A model generated the notes under the pieces. That model had not been told where the DNA came from. It ran no database searches and worked only from the letters and a program-made list of their open reading frames with translations. Source: CAWEYO01 sp963813315 (GTDB lineage: Bacteria; Pseudomonadota; Alphaproteobacteria; Rhizobiales; Rhizobiaceae). Taken from it: 64,000 bases of DNA. A program made the translations under genes and the position numbers. Numbering within the stretch: position 1 is the first letter of the stretch; every line of letters begins with the position of its first letter. Positions 25,103 to 34,155 of the stretch are shown here, piece by piece. The DNA lies in assembly GCA_963813315.1 (NCBI GenBank), contig CAWEYO010000008.1, positions 1 to 64,000 of the forward strand. Reading direction: 5' to 3'.

Positions 25103-25951
25103 ATGCGTGGTTTTGGTGTTCACACCAGCATGTGGACGATGAATTGGGATCGCTCCGGGGCGGAGAAGGCGATAGCGGCCTCCGTGAAATACGGGATGGA
25201 TTTCATCGAGATTGCGCTTCTGAATGCACCCGCGGTCGACGCACCACACACGCGCGCACTGCTTGAAAAAAACAATCTCTCGGCCGTCTGCTCGCTGGGC
25301 CTGCCGCAGCACGCCTGGGCTTCCGTTCGGCCTGAAGCGGCAATCGAGCATCTTGAGGTCGCGATCGACAAGACGGCGGAAATGGGTGCGTTGGCGCTCT
25401 CCGGGGTCATCTTCGGGGGTATCGGTGAACGCACCGGGGTTCCGCCGACCGAAAAGGAGTACGACAACATCGCCCGGGTCCTGACTGTTGCGGCCAGGCA
25501 CGCCAAGAAACGAGGCATCGAACTTGGCGTCGAAGCTGTGAATCGCTACGAAAACCACCTGATCAACACCGGCGCACAAGCTGTCTGGATGGTCGAGAAG
25601 GTTGGAGCCGACAACATCTTCGTCCACCTCGATACTTATCACATGAACATCGAGGAAAAGGGCGTGGCCAACGGCATTCTGGCTGCACGCAAACATTTGA
25701 AATATATTCATCTCTCGGAGAGCGACCGCGGCACCCCCGGCAGCGGCAATTGCCCCTGGGACGAAATATACGCGACGCTAGCCGCAATTGGCTTCAAGGG
25801 CGGCCTGGCGATGGAGAGCTTTATCAACATGCCGCCGGAAGTCGCGTTCGGTTTGTCGGTCTGGCGGCCGGTCGCCAAGGACGAGGCGGAAGTCATGGGA
25901 AACGGCTTGCCCTTCCTGCGCAACAAGGCGCGGCAGTATGGCTTGATCTGA
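25103..25951 (+). CDS. Sugar epimerase/isomerase, AP-endonuclease-2 TIM barrel (ketose 3-epimerase-like)
   Basis: A 282-residue TIM-barrel protein close to the D-tagatose/D-psicose 3-epimerase group. Metal and catalytic residues expected there are visible: Glu in GVEAVNRYENHLINT (about 150), Asp and His in VHLDTYHMN (about 183-186), His in YIHLSESDRGTPGSG (about 209) and Glu in GGLAMESF (about 243). It probably epimerises the imported ketose, or its product, before phosphorylation. AAAGGATG precedes the ATG at 25103; another ATG at 25094 overlaps the permease stop. The following kinase gene is truncated. Confidence 0.8.
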   Translation: MRGFGVHTSMWTMNWDRSGAEKAIAASVKYGMDFIEIALLNAPAVDAPHTRALLEKNNLSAVCSLGLPQHAWASVRPEAAIEHLEVAIDKTAEMGALALSGVIFGGIGERTGVPPTEKEYDNIARVLTVAARHAKKRGIELGVEAVNRYENHLINTGAQAVWMVEKVGADNIFVHLDTYHMNIEEKGVANGILAARKHLKYIHLSESDRGTPGSGNCPWDEIYATLAAIGFKGGLAMESFINMPPEVAFGLSVWRPVAKDEAEVMGNGLPFLRNKARQYGLI

Positions 25952-25955
25952 CAGC

Positions 25956-26048
25956 ATGAGCGACGGGCCGAAGACAGACGAGGTGGCGACGATCGCCGTC
26001 CTCGATGTCGGCAAGACCAACGTAAAGCTTTCGGCGATGACGCTCTAG
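25956..26048 (+). pseudogene. N-terminal stub of an FGGY carbohydrate kinase
   Basis: Four bases after the epimerase stop, a 30-codon frame reads MSDGPKTDEVATIAVLDVGK then TNVKLSAMTL and stops. VLDVGKTN-x-KL is the phosphate-1 motif that opens FGGY kinases, which are about 450-500 residues long. The rest has been lost: the frame runs straight into the 3' end of a GFA gene on the other strand (stop codons overlap at 26045-26048). The sugar kinase expected at the end of this operon is therefore gone. Confidence 0.75.
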
Positions 26049-26309
26049 AACCACATATCCACAACGCACCGACCGTCGCGACCAAGGTCAAGAAAGCTGA
26101 CAAGTCCGTCGAAGTGATCGATGACGATGGAACCTTCCCCGGGTATAGACCCTGGTAGGGCCCGATACTCGTATCTGTTCGTCTTCGTAGTCATAGGCCC
26201 AGAGCACCCCGTAGCGTCGGCAGACCGTGCAGTTGCAGGCGGTGGCCGACTCAGGCGTTCCTTCAAAACTCCAGCGGACTGCGCCGCAATGACAAGAACC
26301 TTCAATCAT
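26045..26309 (-). pseudogene. GFA-family (CENP-V/GFA) protein with internal deletion and frameshift
   Basis: The N-terminal part reads MIEGSCHCGAVRWSFEGTPE, then CNCTVCRRYGVLWAYDYEDE, with the zinc ligands CHC and C-x-C-x2-C typical of glutathione-dependent formaldehyde-activating-like proteins. After VYTRGR the frame changes and the usual family end (IDHFDGL, LGRDGRCVVDMWF) follows directly. The middle block with the second zinc site (normally FCPTCGC) is missing, so about 35 codons were deleted. Its 3' end meets the kinase stub, marking an old deletion junction. Confidence 0.7.
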
Positions 26310-26458
26310 CCAATCTGCACTAACTTTTGGACGCGTTGGGGCGAGGTCGCCCCACTGATCGCCTCGATGCTGTCGATCCCGTTAGGCGGGCGCTATCCCG
26401 AGCTGAATCTTTCGCCTGCACAGCAGCGCCGTCGGAGGCTTTCGGCGCCGTACGTCGA

Positions 26459-27397
26459 TCAATCCACCTCATCGAGAAGCTGGCTTCGTATCTGCATCAG
26501 CTCTTTTCTTCGCGCTTCGCTGACCGCCGGCATCTGCAGATCGAGCCTCTCGAAAGCTCCCGAGATCACGACCGATATGGCAAGCCGGGCGAACCATTTG
26601 TTGTCAGCGGGAATGACGAACCACGGGGCCCAATCCGTGCTGGTATTTTCAAGCATGTCTTGGAAGGCGTTTTGGTAATCGTCCCAGAATTGTCGTTCTG
26701 CGTAATCCGCCATTGAGAACTTCCAGTTCTTTTCTGGCTCGTCGATCCGTGAGAGGAAGCGGCGCTTCTGCTCCTTCTTGGAAACATTGAGAAAGAATTT
26801 CAGAACGATCGTGCCATTCTGCCGAAGATATTTTTCAAAATTGTTTATTTCCTTGAATCTGCGTTTCCAGATGTCCCCTTCGCGAGCGATGGGCGGAAGC
26901 TTTTGCTTCTCGAGCAGTTCCGGATGAACCCTCACAACCAGGACTTCCTCATAGTAGGAACGGTTGAAGATGCCGATCATTCCACGCCCCGGCAGCGCCT
27001 TCGATGCCCGCCAAAGGTATCCTTGATCGAGATCTTCAGCGGACGGCCCCTTGAAGCTGGTGACTTGGCAACCCTGCGGATTTACTCCGGACATGACGTG
27101 GCGTATCGCGCCATCCTTGCCGGCGGCATCCATCGCCTGAAAGATGATCAACAAAGCGTACTTATCCTGGGCATAGAGGACTTCCTGCATCGCCGACAGT
27201 CGCTCGACGTTTGCCGCCACTTTCTGGAGCGCCCCAGCCTTGTCGTCATAGCCGCCGGTAAAATCAGGATCGAAGTCCTTTCTGAGCGACACCTCCTTGC
27301 CGGGCTCTACTGCGATATCCCGGAAGCGAAAACGCACCCGGCCACCATCCCCCACATTGATCTCGCGCTTCTTATCAAAGTCCACATCGAGCTTCAT
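26459..27397 (-). CDS. ppk2: Polyphosphate kinase 2 family (PPK2)
   Basis: A 312-residue PPK2-type phosphotransferase, which moves phosphate between polyphosphate and nucleotides. Walker A is in FQAMDAAGKDGAIRHV (about 88-98), preceded by YALLII. The Walker B/lid region reads GIFNRSYYEEVLVVRVHPEL (about 158-177), with Asn where many PPK2 enzymes have Asp; the FNRS form resembles class III enzymes acting on AMP or ADP. The downstream part (NNFEKYLRQNGTIVLKFFLN, WKFSMADYAERQFWDDY) is typical. It stands alone between a GFA remnant and a divergent hypothetical gene. Confidence 0.88.
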   Translation of the reverse strand: MKLDVDFDKKREINVGDGGRVRFRFRDIAVEPGKEVSLRKDFDPDFTGGYDDKAGALQKVAANVERLSAMQEVLYAQDKYALLIIFQAMDAAGKDGAIRHVMSGVNPQGCQVTSFKGPSAEDLDQGYLWRASKALPGRGMIGIFNRSYYEEVLVVRVHPELLEKQKLPPIAREGDIWKRRFKEINNFEKYLRQNGTIVLKFFLNVSKKEQKRRFLSRIDEPEKNWKFSMADYAERQFWDDYQNAFQDMLENTSTDWAPWFVIPADNKWFARLAISVVISGAFERLDLQMPAVSEARRKELMQIRSQLLDEVD

Positions 27398-27602
27398 ATG
27401 TTCCTCGCGCGGTTGGCGACCAAGCCAGTCATTTTTCGGTCATCGCGTGGCCATTCAACTGCAGCGATGCTACCATCGCAATGCCGAAAAGTCATACAAT
27501 CCAAGGCGGTCGTTCAGGGTCTGTGGCCCCACAAGCAACGACCGCGCCCGGTGCTGACAAGTAGTGCACACCGACTGTGACGGAAAGGATCAGGAGGAGG
27601 CC

Positions 27603-28091
27603 ATGGCAAAACAAAGCGAGCAGGATGATGCCGGTTCGGCGGGCGGCTTGTTCATGTCCGCCAATGAACTGCGTGAGTATGCGGAAAAAATTGAGACCGC
27701 GCGCGCGTCGAAGGGATATGAAAAAGTGAAGACCGCGGAGAACGCGCGGCAGGAATTGTTAGATAGGTTGTCAAAACCGATACCTATTACTGAGGCAATG
27801 AGAGCCAACCTCTTGTATCGAGTAAAGCACGCAGCCGCGGAAGGTAAGACCGAACTGAAGGTTCTTCAATTTCCTGTCGAGCTTTGCACTGATAGCGGTC
27901 GCGCGATCAACAACAATGAGCCAGACTGGCCTGAAACGCTGACGGGCGTTCCGCGACAAGCATACGAAGTGTGGCGGGACCGCATGAAGCCGGCCGGGTA
28001 TCGCCTGTCTGCCATGATCGTCGAGTGGCCGCACGGTCTGCCGGGAGATGTCGGCTTCTTTCTCGCCTGGGGCGAAATCCGCGCCCATTGA
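27603..28091 (+). CDS. Hypothetical protein, 162 residues
   Basis: I do not recognise this family. The product is soluble with no signal peptide: a charged helical N-terminal half (LRE-YAEKIETARASKGYEK and further) and a more compact C-terminal half (LKVLQFPVELCTDSGRAINN, GYRLSAMIVEWPHGLPGDVG). The start is well supported by AGGAGGAGGCC immediately upstream. It is divergent from ppk2 and converges on the SulP gene. Coding character is good. Confidence 0.75.
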   Translation: MAKQSEQDDAGSAGGLFMSANELREYAEKIETARASKGYEKVKTAENARQELLDRLSKPIPITEAMRANLLYRVKHAAAEGKTELKVLQFPVELCTDSGRAINNNEPDWPETLTGVPRQAYEVWRDRMKPAGYRLSAMIVEWPHGLPGDVGFFLAWGEIRAH

Positions 28092-28176
28092 GGCCGGTGG
28101 AAATCAACACGGGAGACCGCCGCGCTTCAGCGCCGGCAAACGTAGAGCGTTGCGCGGCCCTCATGCCCAAGAGACG

Positions 28177-29877
28177 TCATCGCGGATCGCTATTGCCCTC
28201 GAGCCGCGACTTGTCGTGGCTTGCGGAGAAGGCGGCCACCGCATCCTCGAGATCATCGAAGATCATTCCAGGTCCGAGCTTGGCCACTACGCCTGAACGT
28301 ATCAGCATATCGAGCGGCTCGCTGTGGAGTTCCACAATTCCGAATTTCAGACCTTGCTCCTCAACAATGGCGCGTACGTCGTCGAGCATTGCCGCGGCCG
28401 TGCTGTCGATTTGCGCCGTCGCGCCCGCATCGAAGATGAACCATTCGGTGTCAGGAGACAGTTTCGCAATGATGTCCTCGATGCGACCTTTGACGTAGTC
28501 CGCATTGAAGAACAGCAGACTGCCTTGCAGGAGGTAGACAGCCAGCCCGGGGATAGGCTGCGCGTCCCGGTAGCGGTGGAGCTTGTAGAAGCCTTCGCGC
28601 CCGGGAATGCGGCCGAGCATCGCGTCGCGAGGCGTCAGGCCCTCGATGAGAAGGTAGAGCAATGTGGCGCCTATCGCGACAACAACGCCGCTCAGGACGC
28701 CGAGGCCGAGCACGCCGGCTATGCTGATCAGAGCAAATACGAACTCGATCCGGCTGATCCGCCACAATTCGCGCAGGGTTTGCAAATCAATGAGGCTTAT
28801 GGCGGCGGAAGCAAGGACGGCGCCGAGCGCTGGCGTGGGCAAGAGAGCCAACGCATCGGCGAGGAACAGAACTGTAAGCGCCAGGGCGATCGCCGAAACG
28901 ATTCCGGCCAGTTGCGTCTTGCCCCCCATCAAATCATTGATCGCAGTACGAGAATCCGATGCTGTCACGGCAAAACCGCCAAACAAGCCGGAAGCGACGT
29001 TCGCCGCCCCAAAGCCCAAAAGCTCGCGATTGGCATCGACCGGATACTTGTTCTTGGCGCCGAAGCTGCGCGCGGTCACTATGCCTGCCCCGAAGCTGAC
29101 AATAAGCACGGCTGCGGCGCCCAGAATGAGGTCGCTGATCGCGATGCCTTGCGGGATTGGCAAAGCTGGAGAAGGCAACTGCGAAGGGATCTCACCCACC
29201 ACGCGGATTCCTAATCCCGGAAAATCAAACGCTGCCGACAACGCAGTGGCCAGCCCCACGGCAACCAGCGGGCCCGGTATGGCGGGGAGCCACGCGCCGA
29301 GTAAGCGGAGCATGATGAAAAGCCCGACGCCCAATGCCAGCGATGGCCAGTGAATCAAACTGGCCTTCGCTGCAATTTCGAAAAGGGGTCTGACGAGGCC
29401 GTCGCTCTCGATCTTGACACCGGTGAAGCGCCCAATCTGGCCGACGAGGATCGACAGCGAAATGCCCGTCATAAATCCCGTCAATATTGGCCGCGACAAG
29501 AAATTTGCGATGAAGCCCAGCCGTAAGAAACTTGCTAGAAAGTACAGCAGGCCGGCAATGACAGCGATTGCCGCCGATGCGACGATGCGGTCATCAGTCG
29601 ACGACAGGCCAAAGGACAGGAGCACCGCCGCCAGCACTGTAACCGTGCCCGCGTCCGGCCCCACAATGAGCTGCCGTGACGAGCCCAATAGTGCATAGCC
29701 AAGCAGCGACACGATACTCGAATACAGCCCGATTTCCGGCGGCAGACCGGCAAGGGCCGGGTAGGCGATTGCGCTCGGCAAGCCGACCGCGGCAATGGCG
29801 AGTCCAGAGGTTAGATCATAGCGGAGCCATTCGGTCCGATATTCTCGAAGACTGGACAGCAAAGGCAGGGTTGGCAT
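28177..29877 (-). CDS. SulP-family anion transporter with STAS domain
   Basis: A 566-residue SLC26/SulP transporter: about 10-12 membrane segments (about 20-420), the SulP signature region PSAIAYPALAGLPPEIGLYS (about 33-52), and a cytosolic C-terminal STAS domain (about 440-560, with FIFDAGATAQIDSTAAAMLD). The family exchanges or imports sulfate, bicarbonate or other anions; the substrate cannot be told. The ATG at 29877 (MPTLPLLSSLREYRTEWLRY) is chosen because the 36 codons upstream in frame look non-coding. Confidence 0.85.
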   Translation of the reverse strand: MPTLPLLSSLREYRTEWLRYDLTSGLAIAAVGLPSAIAYPALAGLPPEIGLYSSIVSLLGYALLGSSRQLIVGPDAGTVTVLAAVLLSFGLSSTDDRIVASAAIAVIAGLLYFLASFLRLGFIANFLSRPILTGFMTGISLSILVGQIGRFTGVKIESDGLVRPLFEIAAKASLIHWPSLALGVGLFIMLRLLGAWLPAIPGPLVAVGLATALSAAFDFPGLGIRVVGEIPSQLPSPALPIPQGIAISDLILGAAAVLIVSFGAGIVTARSFGAKNKYPVDANRELLGFGAANVASGLFGGFAVTASDSRTAINDLMGGKTQLAGIVSAIALALTVLFLADALALLPTPALGAVLASAAISLIDLQTLRELWRISRIEFVFALISIAGVLGLGVLSGVVVAIGATLLYLLIEGLTPRDAMLGRIPGREGFYKLHRYRDAQPIPGLAVYLLQGSLLFFNADYVKGRIEDIIAKLSPDTEWFIFDAGATAQIDSTAAAMLDDVRAIVEEQGLKFGIVELHSEPLDMLIRSGVVAKLGPGMIFDDLEDAVAAFSASHDKSRLEGNSDPR

Positions 29878-30130
29878 GGCGCGAGTATGTCCATCATCAG
29901 ATTGCGCGCCTGTGGCGCGGCAGCAAGCTCGGCTGGGCACCGCGGCCGCTTCGACGCTCGACCCATCTGGCCACCAACGGGGCAATCTTCGCCCTCACCC
30001 AGATCGCGCTGGCAACAGCAACGTGCCGACTTAACGATTGAATTGCCAACCCGGCGTCCGCAGGAGACTATCAGGACGCGACAATTGGCAATCTATGTTT
30101 ACTCGCCCACACAAATGAAGGGAGGTTTGC

Positions 30131-31883
30131 ATGAAATCGCATCGTATCCGGCCAGCCGTAACTTTGTCGACCCTTGTGCTCGCAGGAACTCGGGGCCGGT
30201 GCAGCCGCTGCGCATTTTTCTGTCGCCGACGTTCCCAAGGCCGTTGCGGCCGCCGCCCATTGCGCCGTCGCCAATCTTCCCGCCATGGCGCAGACGGCCG
30301 AAGCGATCAAGGCCTACGAAGATGCCGATCCGCCGCTGTGGAATGACCTTGGGTCGCTGACCTATCCGATCACCACCAAGAGCACAGAGGCGCAGCGGTA
30401 CTTCGATCAGGGTCTCAAATGGGCCGCCAATTTCAATCACGCCGAAGCCAGGCGGGCATTCCGCAAGGCGCAGCGCCTCGATCCAACCTGTGCCATGTGC
30501 TTCATGGGCGAGGCGCTTGTGCTGGGGCCGAACATCAACGTGCCGATGGACCCGGAAGCGAATGCGCCGGCCATTGCCGCGCTTCGGAAGGCTCAGGCGC
30601 TTGCCACTGGGGCGAGCGAGAAGGAGAAGGCTCTCATCGATGCCGTTGCCACGCGGTATTCGGAGGATCCAACGGCAGAGCGGCCGAAGCTCGACGCGGC
30701 CTTCGCAGATGCAACTGCTGCCCTCTCGGATAAAAATCCGGACGACCTGGAACTGGCGGTGCTGGCTGCCGAGGCGGCGATGGACACTCAGCCCTGGGAC
30801 TACTGGGAACCGGGCGGCAAGGCGCCGAAAGGGCGGACGGCTGACATCCAGAAGCGCCTCGAAGGCGTCCTCGCAAAGAACCCCGACCATGCCGGAGCCA
30901 TGCATCTCTACATTCACCTTGTAGAAGCTTCCGACCGGCCGGAGCGCGCCGAACCCTATGCTGATCGACTTGCCGCACTGATGCCGGGCGCCGGGCACAT
31001 AGTCCATATGCCGAGCCACATCTACTATCGTATCGGCCGCTACGCGGACTCGCTTGAAGCCAACAAGGTAGCCTCTAAGGTCGATGAGGCCTACATCGCG
31101 CAGAGCGGAGCGGCTGGCGTGTATCCGATCAGCTACTATTCGCACAACGTGCACTTCGTGCTGGTTTCGGCGCAGCTTCTCGGCGACGCCAAGACGGTCC
31201 TCTTCGAGGCCGACAAGCTTGACAAATGGCTGAGCAACGAGGTCGCGAGCGCCGTGCCGATCGCGCAGCCGGTCAAGGCGGCCCCTTACTTCGCCTGGGC
31301 GCAATATGCCGAGCCGGACACAATCCTGGCCCTGCCCGACCCGCCCGGGGCGCCGCCCTATGTAAAGGCCATGTGGCACTATGCCAGAGGCGTTGCCTTC
31401 GCGGCCAAGAAGGACGTTGCCGGCGCGCGCACGGAAGCCGATGCCATACAACGCATTGCGGGGGAGACGGACTGGTCGGTTCATGACGCATGGGCCATTC
31501 CCGCGCGTTCAGTCCTGGACGTCGCGCAAGACGTGGTTCGGGCTCGGGCAGCCCAGGCCGAGGGAGACCAGAACGCGGCCATCGATCTTTGGAAAAAGGC
31601 CGCCGACACCCAGGACACCATCCCATATATGGAACCGCCGTTTTGGTACTATCCGGTCAGGCAGTCTCTCGGCGCGGCACTCATCAAGAGCGGCCGTCCG
31701 GAAGAAGCCCAAAAGGAGTTCAACGCTGCTCTGGAGGACGCCCGAAGCAGCGCATGGGCGTTGTACGGCCTCGAGCAGGCGGCCAAAGCCAAAGGCGACG
31801 CTGCCGCACAAAGCGCGGCTGCAGACGCACTCGCGAAATCCTGGCGCGGCAGTCCCGACATGCTGAGCCTCGAACGGCTTTGA
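30131..31883 (+). CDS. Secreted TPR protein (+1 frameshift near 30191)
   Basis: GGAGG at 30121-30125 precedes the ATG, and the first codons give a signal peptide (MKSHRIRPAVTLSTLVLAGT). The rest lies in the next frame, from about 30192 (GAGAAAAHFSVADVPKAVAA), and continues with repeated helical pairs such as YFDQGLKWAANFNHAEARRA and FRKAQRLDPTCAMCFMGEAL. Removing one C at 30191 joins both to about 583 residues. An alternative without a frameshift is a TTG start near 30174, but it would lack a ribosome site and a signal peptide. Function unknown; similar secreted TPR proteins are common, and the paired Cys in CAMC may bind a metal or form a disulfide. Confidence 0.75.
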
Positions 31884-31889
31884 AGGTTC

Positions 31890-31936
31890 CCGTCGGTCGT
31901 TGCTCCGGCGTCTTGCAGCCGGAGCAACGGGGACGG
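31890..31936 (+). terminator. Hairpin terminator after the TPR gene
   Basis: GTTGCTCCGG (31899-31908) and CCGGAGCAAC (31919-31928) make a perfect 10 bp stem; CCGTC and GACGG further out extend it. It begins within 10 bp of the stop codon. There is an A-rich but no T-rich tail. Confidence 0.6.
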
Positions 31937-32541
31937 CAAAAGGCGGCAGCGCGCACGACGGATAGTGCAGCTGTCTCAAGACAACCGCCTTGATCCGGTC
32001 CTGACTCATCGCTCCGCAACACCGCCCCCCTCTAATCTCACATCCAGAGCCGTGAACCCTTCGTTAAGCAACACGGATCATCCTCAAGTGCGCGGGATGT
32101 GCTTTTCTTGTGCGGCTGATGTCAATCTTTCACAGACAACCCAGGAACCATGATCCCTCGTTGGACGTGCACTTCTCGCCACAACTGTGCATCCTGATCA
32201 TTGAGGCTGCTGCCATTGCGACAGCCATCTGGCTGTTTATGTGAAACTGGCACGAGTGCGCGTGCCACGATCCGGGCTGACACCTTGACGAACGAGAACC
32301 TGTTGCCGCAGTGACGTTTGTCGCTCAGCGCCGGCGCTGTGGCGGAGCGTGGGCATCACCGCAAAAAAGGCGCGCGGCAACGTAGGCTTAGGCTGTACCG
32401 CCCGACCGCACCGTGAAAGCTCTGTGAACTGCTTCACCGACGCGACAACCCATTTTGGCTAGAGATCGCGCGCTGGCTTTCACGGAATATTGAGGGGTTT
32501 CAACTAGGTTGGAGCGTGGGGCGGCGCTCAAGAGGTGGTAG
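31937..32541. other. Intergenic region, one possible micro-ORF
   Basis: About 600 bp without a standard gene. The only suggestive coding frame is 32161-32244, a TTG-started 27-codon frame with a strongly hydrophobic end (PQLCILIIEAAAIATAIWLF) and AGGAA upstream, which would make a single-helix membrane peptide. The region next to 32541 should contain the promoter for the acyltransferase-like gene. Confidence 0.4.
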
Positions 32542-34147
32542 ATGGAAATCGACCTCATATGGCAGCCGAAAGACCTGCTGGGTCTAAAAGAGAACTGGAA
32601 CGCACTCTACGAACAAGATCCGGAAGCGCAGTACTTCCTATCCTGGCCGTTCCTATCGACATACCTGCGTAGGTTCGACGGATCATGGTTCGTGTTGGCG
32701 GCACGGCCGGGTCCGGAAGGCTCCGCCTACGCTGCTCTGCTGCCCCTGAGGTTCCGGGCCAAGATTTGCCAGAAGACCGGCCAATGCCACAACGAGATCC
32801 ACATGGGCGGAGCCTACGCGGCCGACTATACAGGCATCCTTTCTGCCCCGAAATTCGCGGATCGCGCCGCAGCAGCCTTTGCAAGCCACTTGAAGACGAT
32901 GCATTGGGCCAAACTCCACCTCGAAAATCTTCGGATGTCCGACAAGAGGTTGCGCTCTTTCCTTGATGAGCTTCAGGACGAGAAACTGGATTTTCGGAAA
33001 CTCGAACGCGTCAACGCCGCCTCCAGCGTCAACATCGCCTCCAGCGTCAACAATTGCATTTGCCCCGCCGTCGAGCTGCCGGACTCCTGGGAACTCTTCC
33101 TCGAGCAGAAATCTCAGTTCCAACACGCGCCAGAAGATGCGCAGATCCATGCGAAAGGTAGAGAACTCGGACGATTTCCGCATTACCCATACGGACGCTT
33201 CCACAATTGAACGCGATGTTGAAATTCTGCTCGGGTTCTGGAAACTCAAATGGGCTGCCCGAAAAGAAGACCCTGCCGCCATACTAAGGGTCAGCCGGAG
33301 GCTTTTCAGGAAAGCCTATGAAAGCGGTTCGCTGTTTCTGCCGATCCTTTGGCACCTGGACAGGCCGCTATGCGCGCTCGCGTTGTTCGTCGACCCGGTC
33401 AAGAAATCGATGTTCTTCTACATGGCCGGACGTGACGAGACTGCCAATGCCATTCCCTCTGGACTGGTCCTCCACGGCTACTGCATTCGCCGCGCGATCG
33501 AGCAGGGTTATCGGACCTACGATTTCCTGCGCGGCAATGAACCCTACAAATATTCCTTCGGGACCAAGGAAAGCGTCATCCATTGCTTCCTGGCGGAAAC
33601 AAGGACGGGGCGGAATCTCGGCGAGCGGCTGGAGAGGGGAAGTCTAGCGGGTGCATGTGAGCAGGCGGCCCGCTTTCACAAGGATCGCCGCCTGGCACAG
33701 GCCGAAAACGTCTACCGTCAGATCCTGGAAACAGACCCGGGATATCCAGGCGCCCTGTACGGAATGGGCCAGGTCCTGGCGGAAAAGGGCGATCATCGCG
33801 AAGCGGCGAAAGCATTCGAAACACTGTCCACTATCGCACCGAAATCAGCCCAAGCCTGGCATCGGTTGGGCGCCGCCCTGCAGGCTCTCGACGACCAGGC
33901 CGGCGCGGCCGAGGCACTGGGCAAGGCGACCGAGTTGAAGCCGGAATTTGTGGCCGCCCGGTATCGTCTCGGCGTTTCGCTTTTGAAGCTGAAACGGCCC
34001 GCGGAGGCGGTAGACATATTGGGGACCGTTCTGCGGCAACCGGCCCAAAACCAGTCCGACAAAGGCTACCGCAACAAGGCACGCGCGCTACTTCATGAAT
34101 TGAAACAGCAAAGAGCGTCGTTGCGCCGTGCAACCCCTGAAATATGA
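32542..34147 (+). CDS. FemAB/CelD-like GNAT acyltransferase with C-terminal TPRs (+1 frameshift near 33112)
   Basis: The N-terminal half carries the CelD/BcsL-type acetyltransferase fold: WNALYEQDPEAQYFLSWPFL (about 15-34), GGAYAADYTGILS, then SSNTRQKMRRSMRKVE and, near 270-350, RKAYESGSLFLPILWHLDRP and AIEQGYRTYDFLRGNEPYKY, which is the core GNAT acyl-CoA signature region. The last 170 residues are TPR units (AENVYRQILETDPGYPGALY). Such enzymes act on cell-surface polysaccharides in some loci. A single T gained at 33112 breaks the frame between FLEQK and LSSNTRQK; repaired length is about 534 residues. GAGGTGG precedes the ATG. The GNAT-TPR fusion is unusual. Confidence 0.75.
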
Positions 34148-34155
34148 CCGTGGGT

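Noticed and set aside
30099..31484. A 461-codon open frame on the minus strand
   Set aside because: It is antisense to the TPR protein gene, whose repeats, ribosome site and signal peptide are clear.
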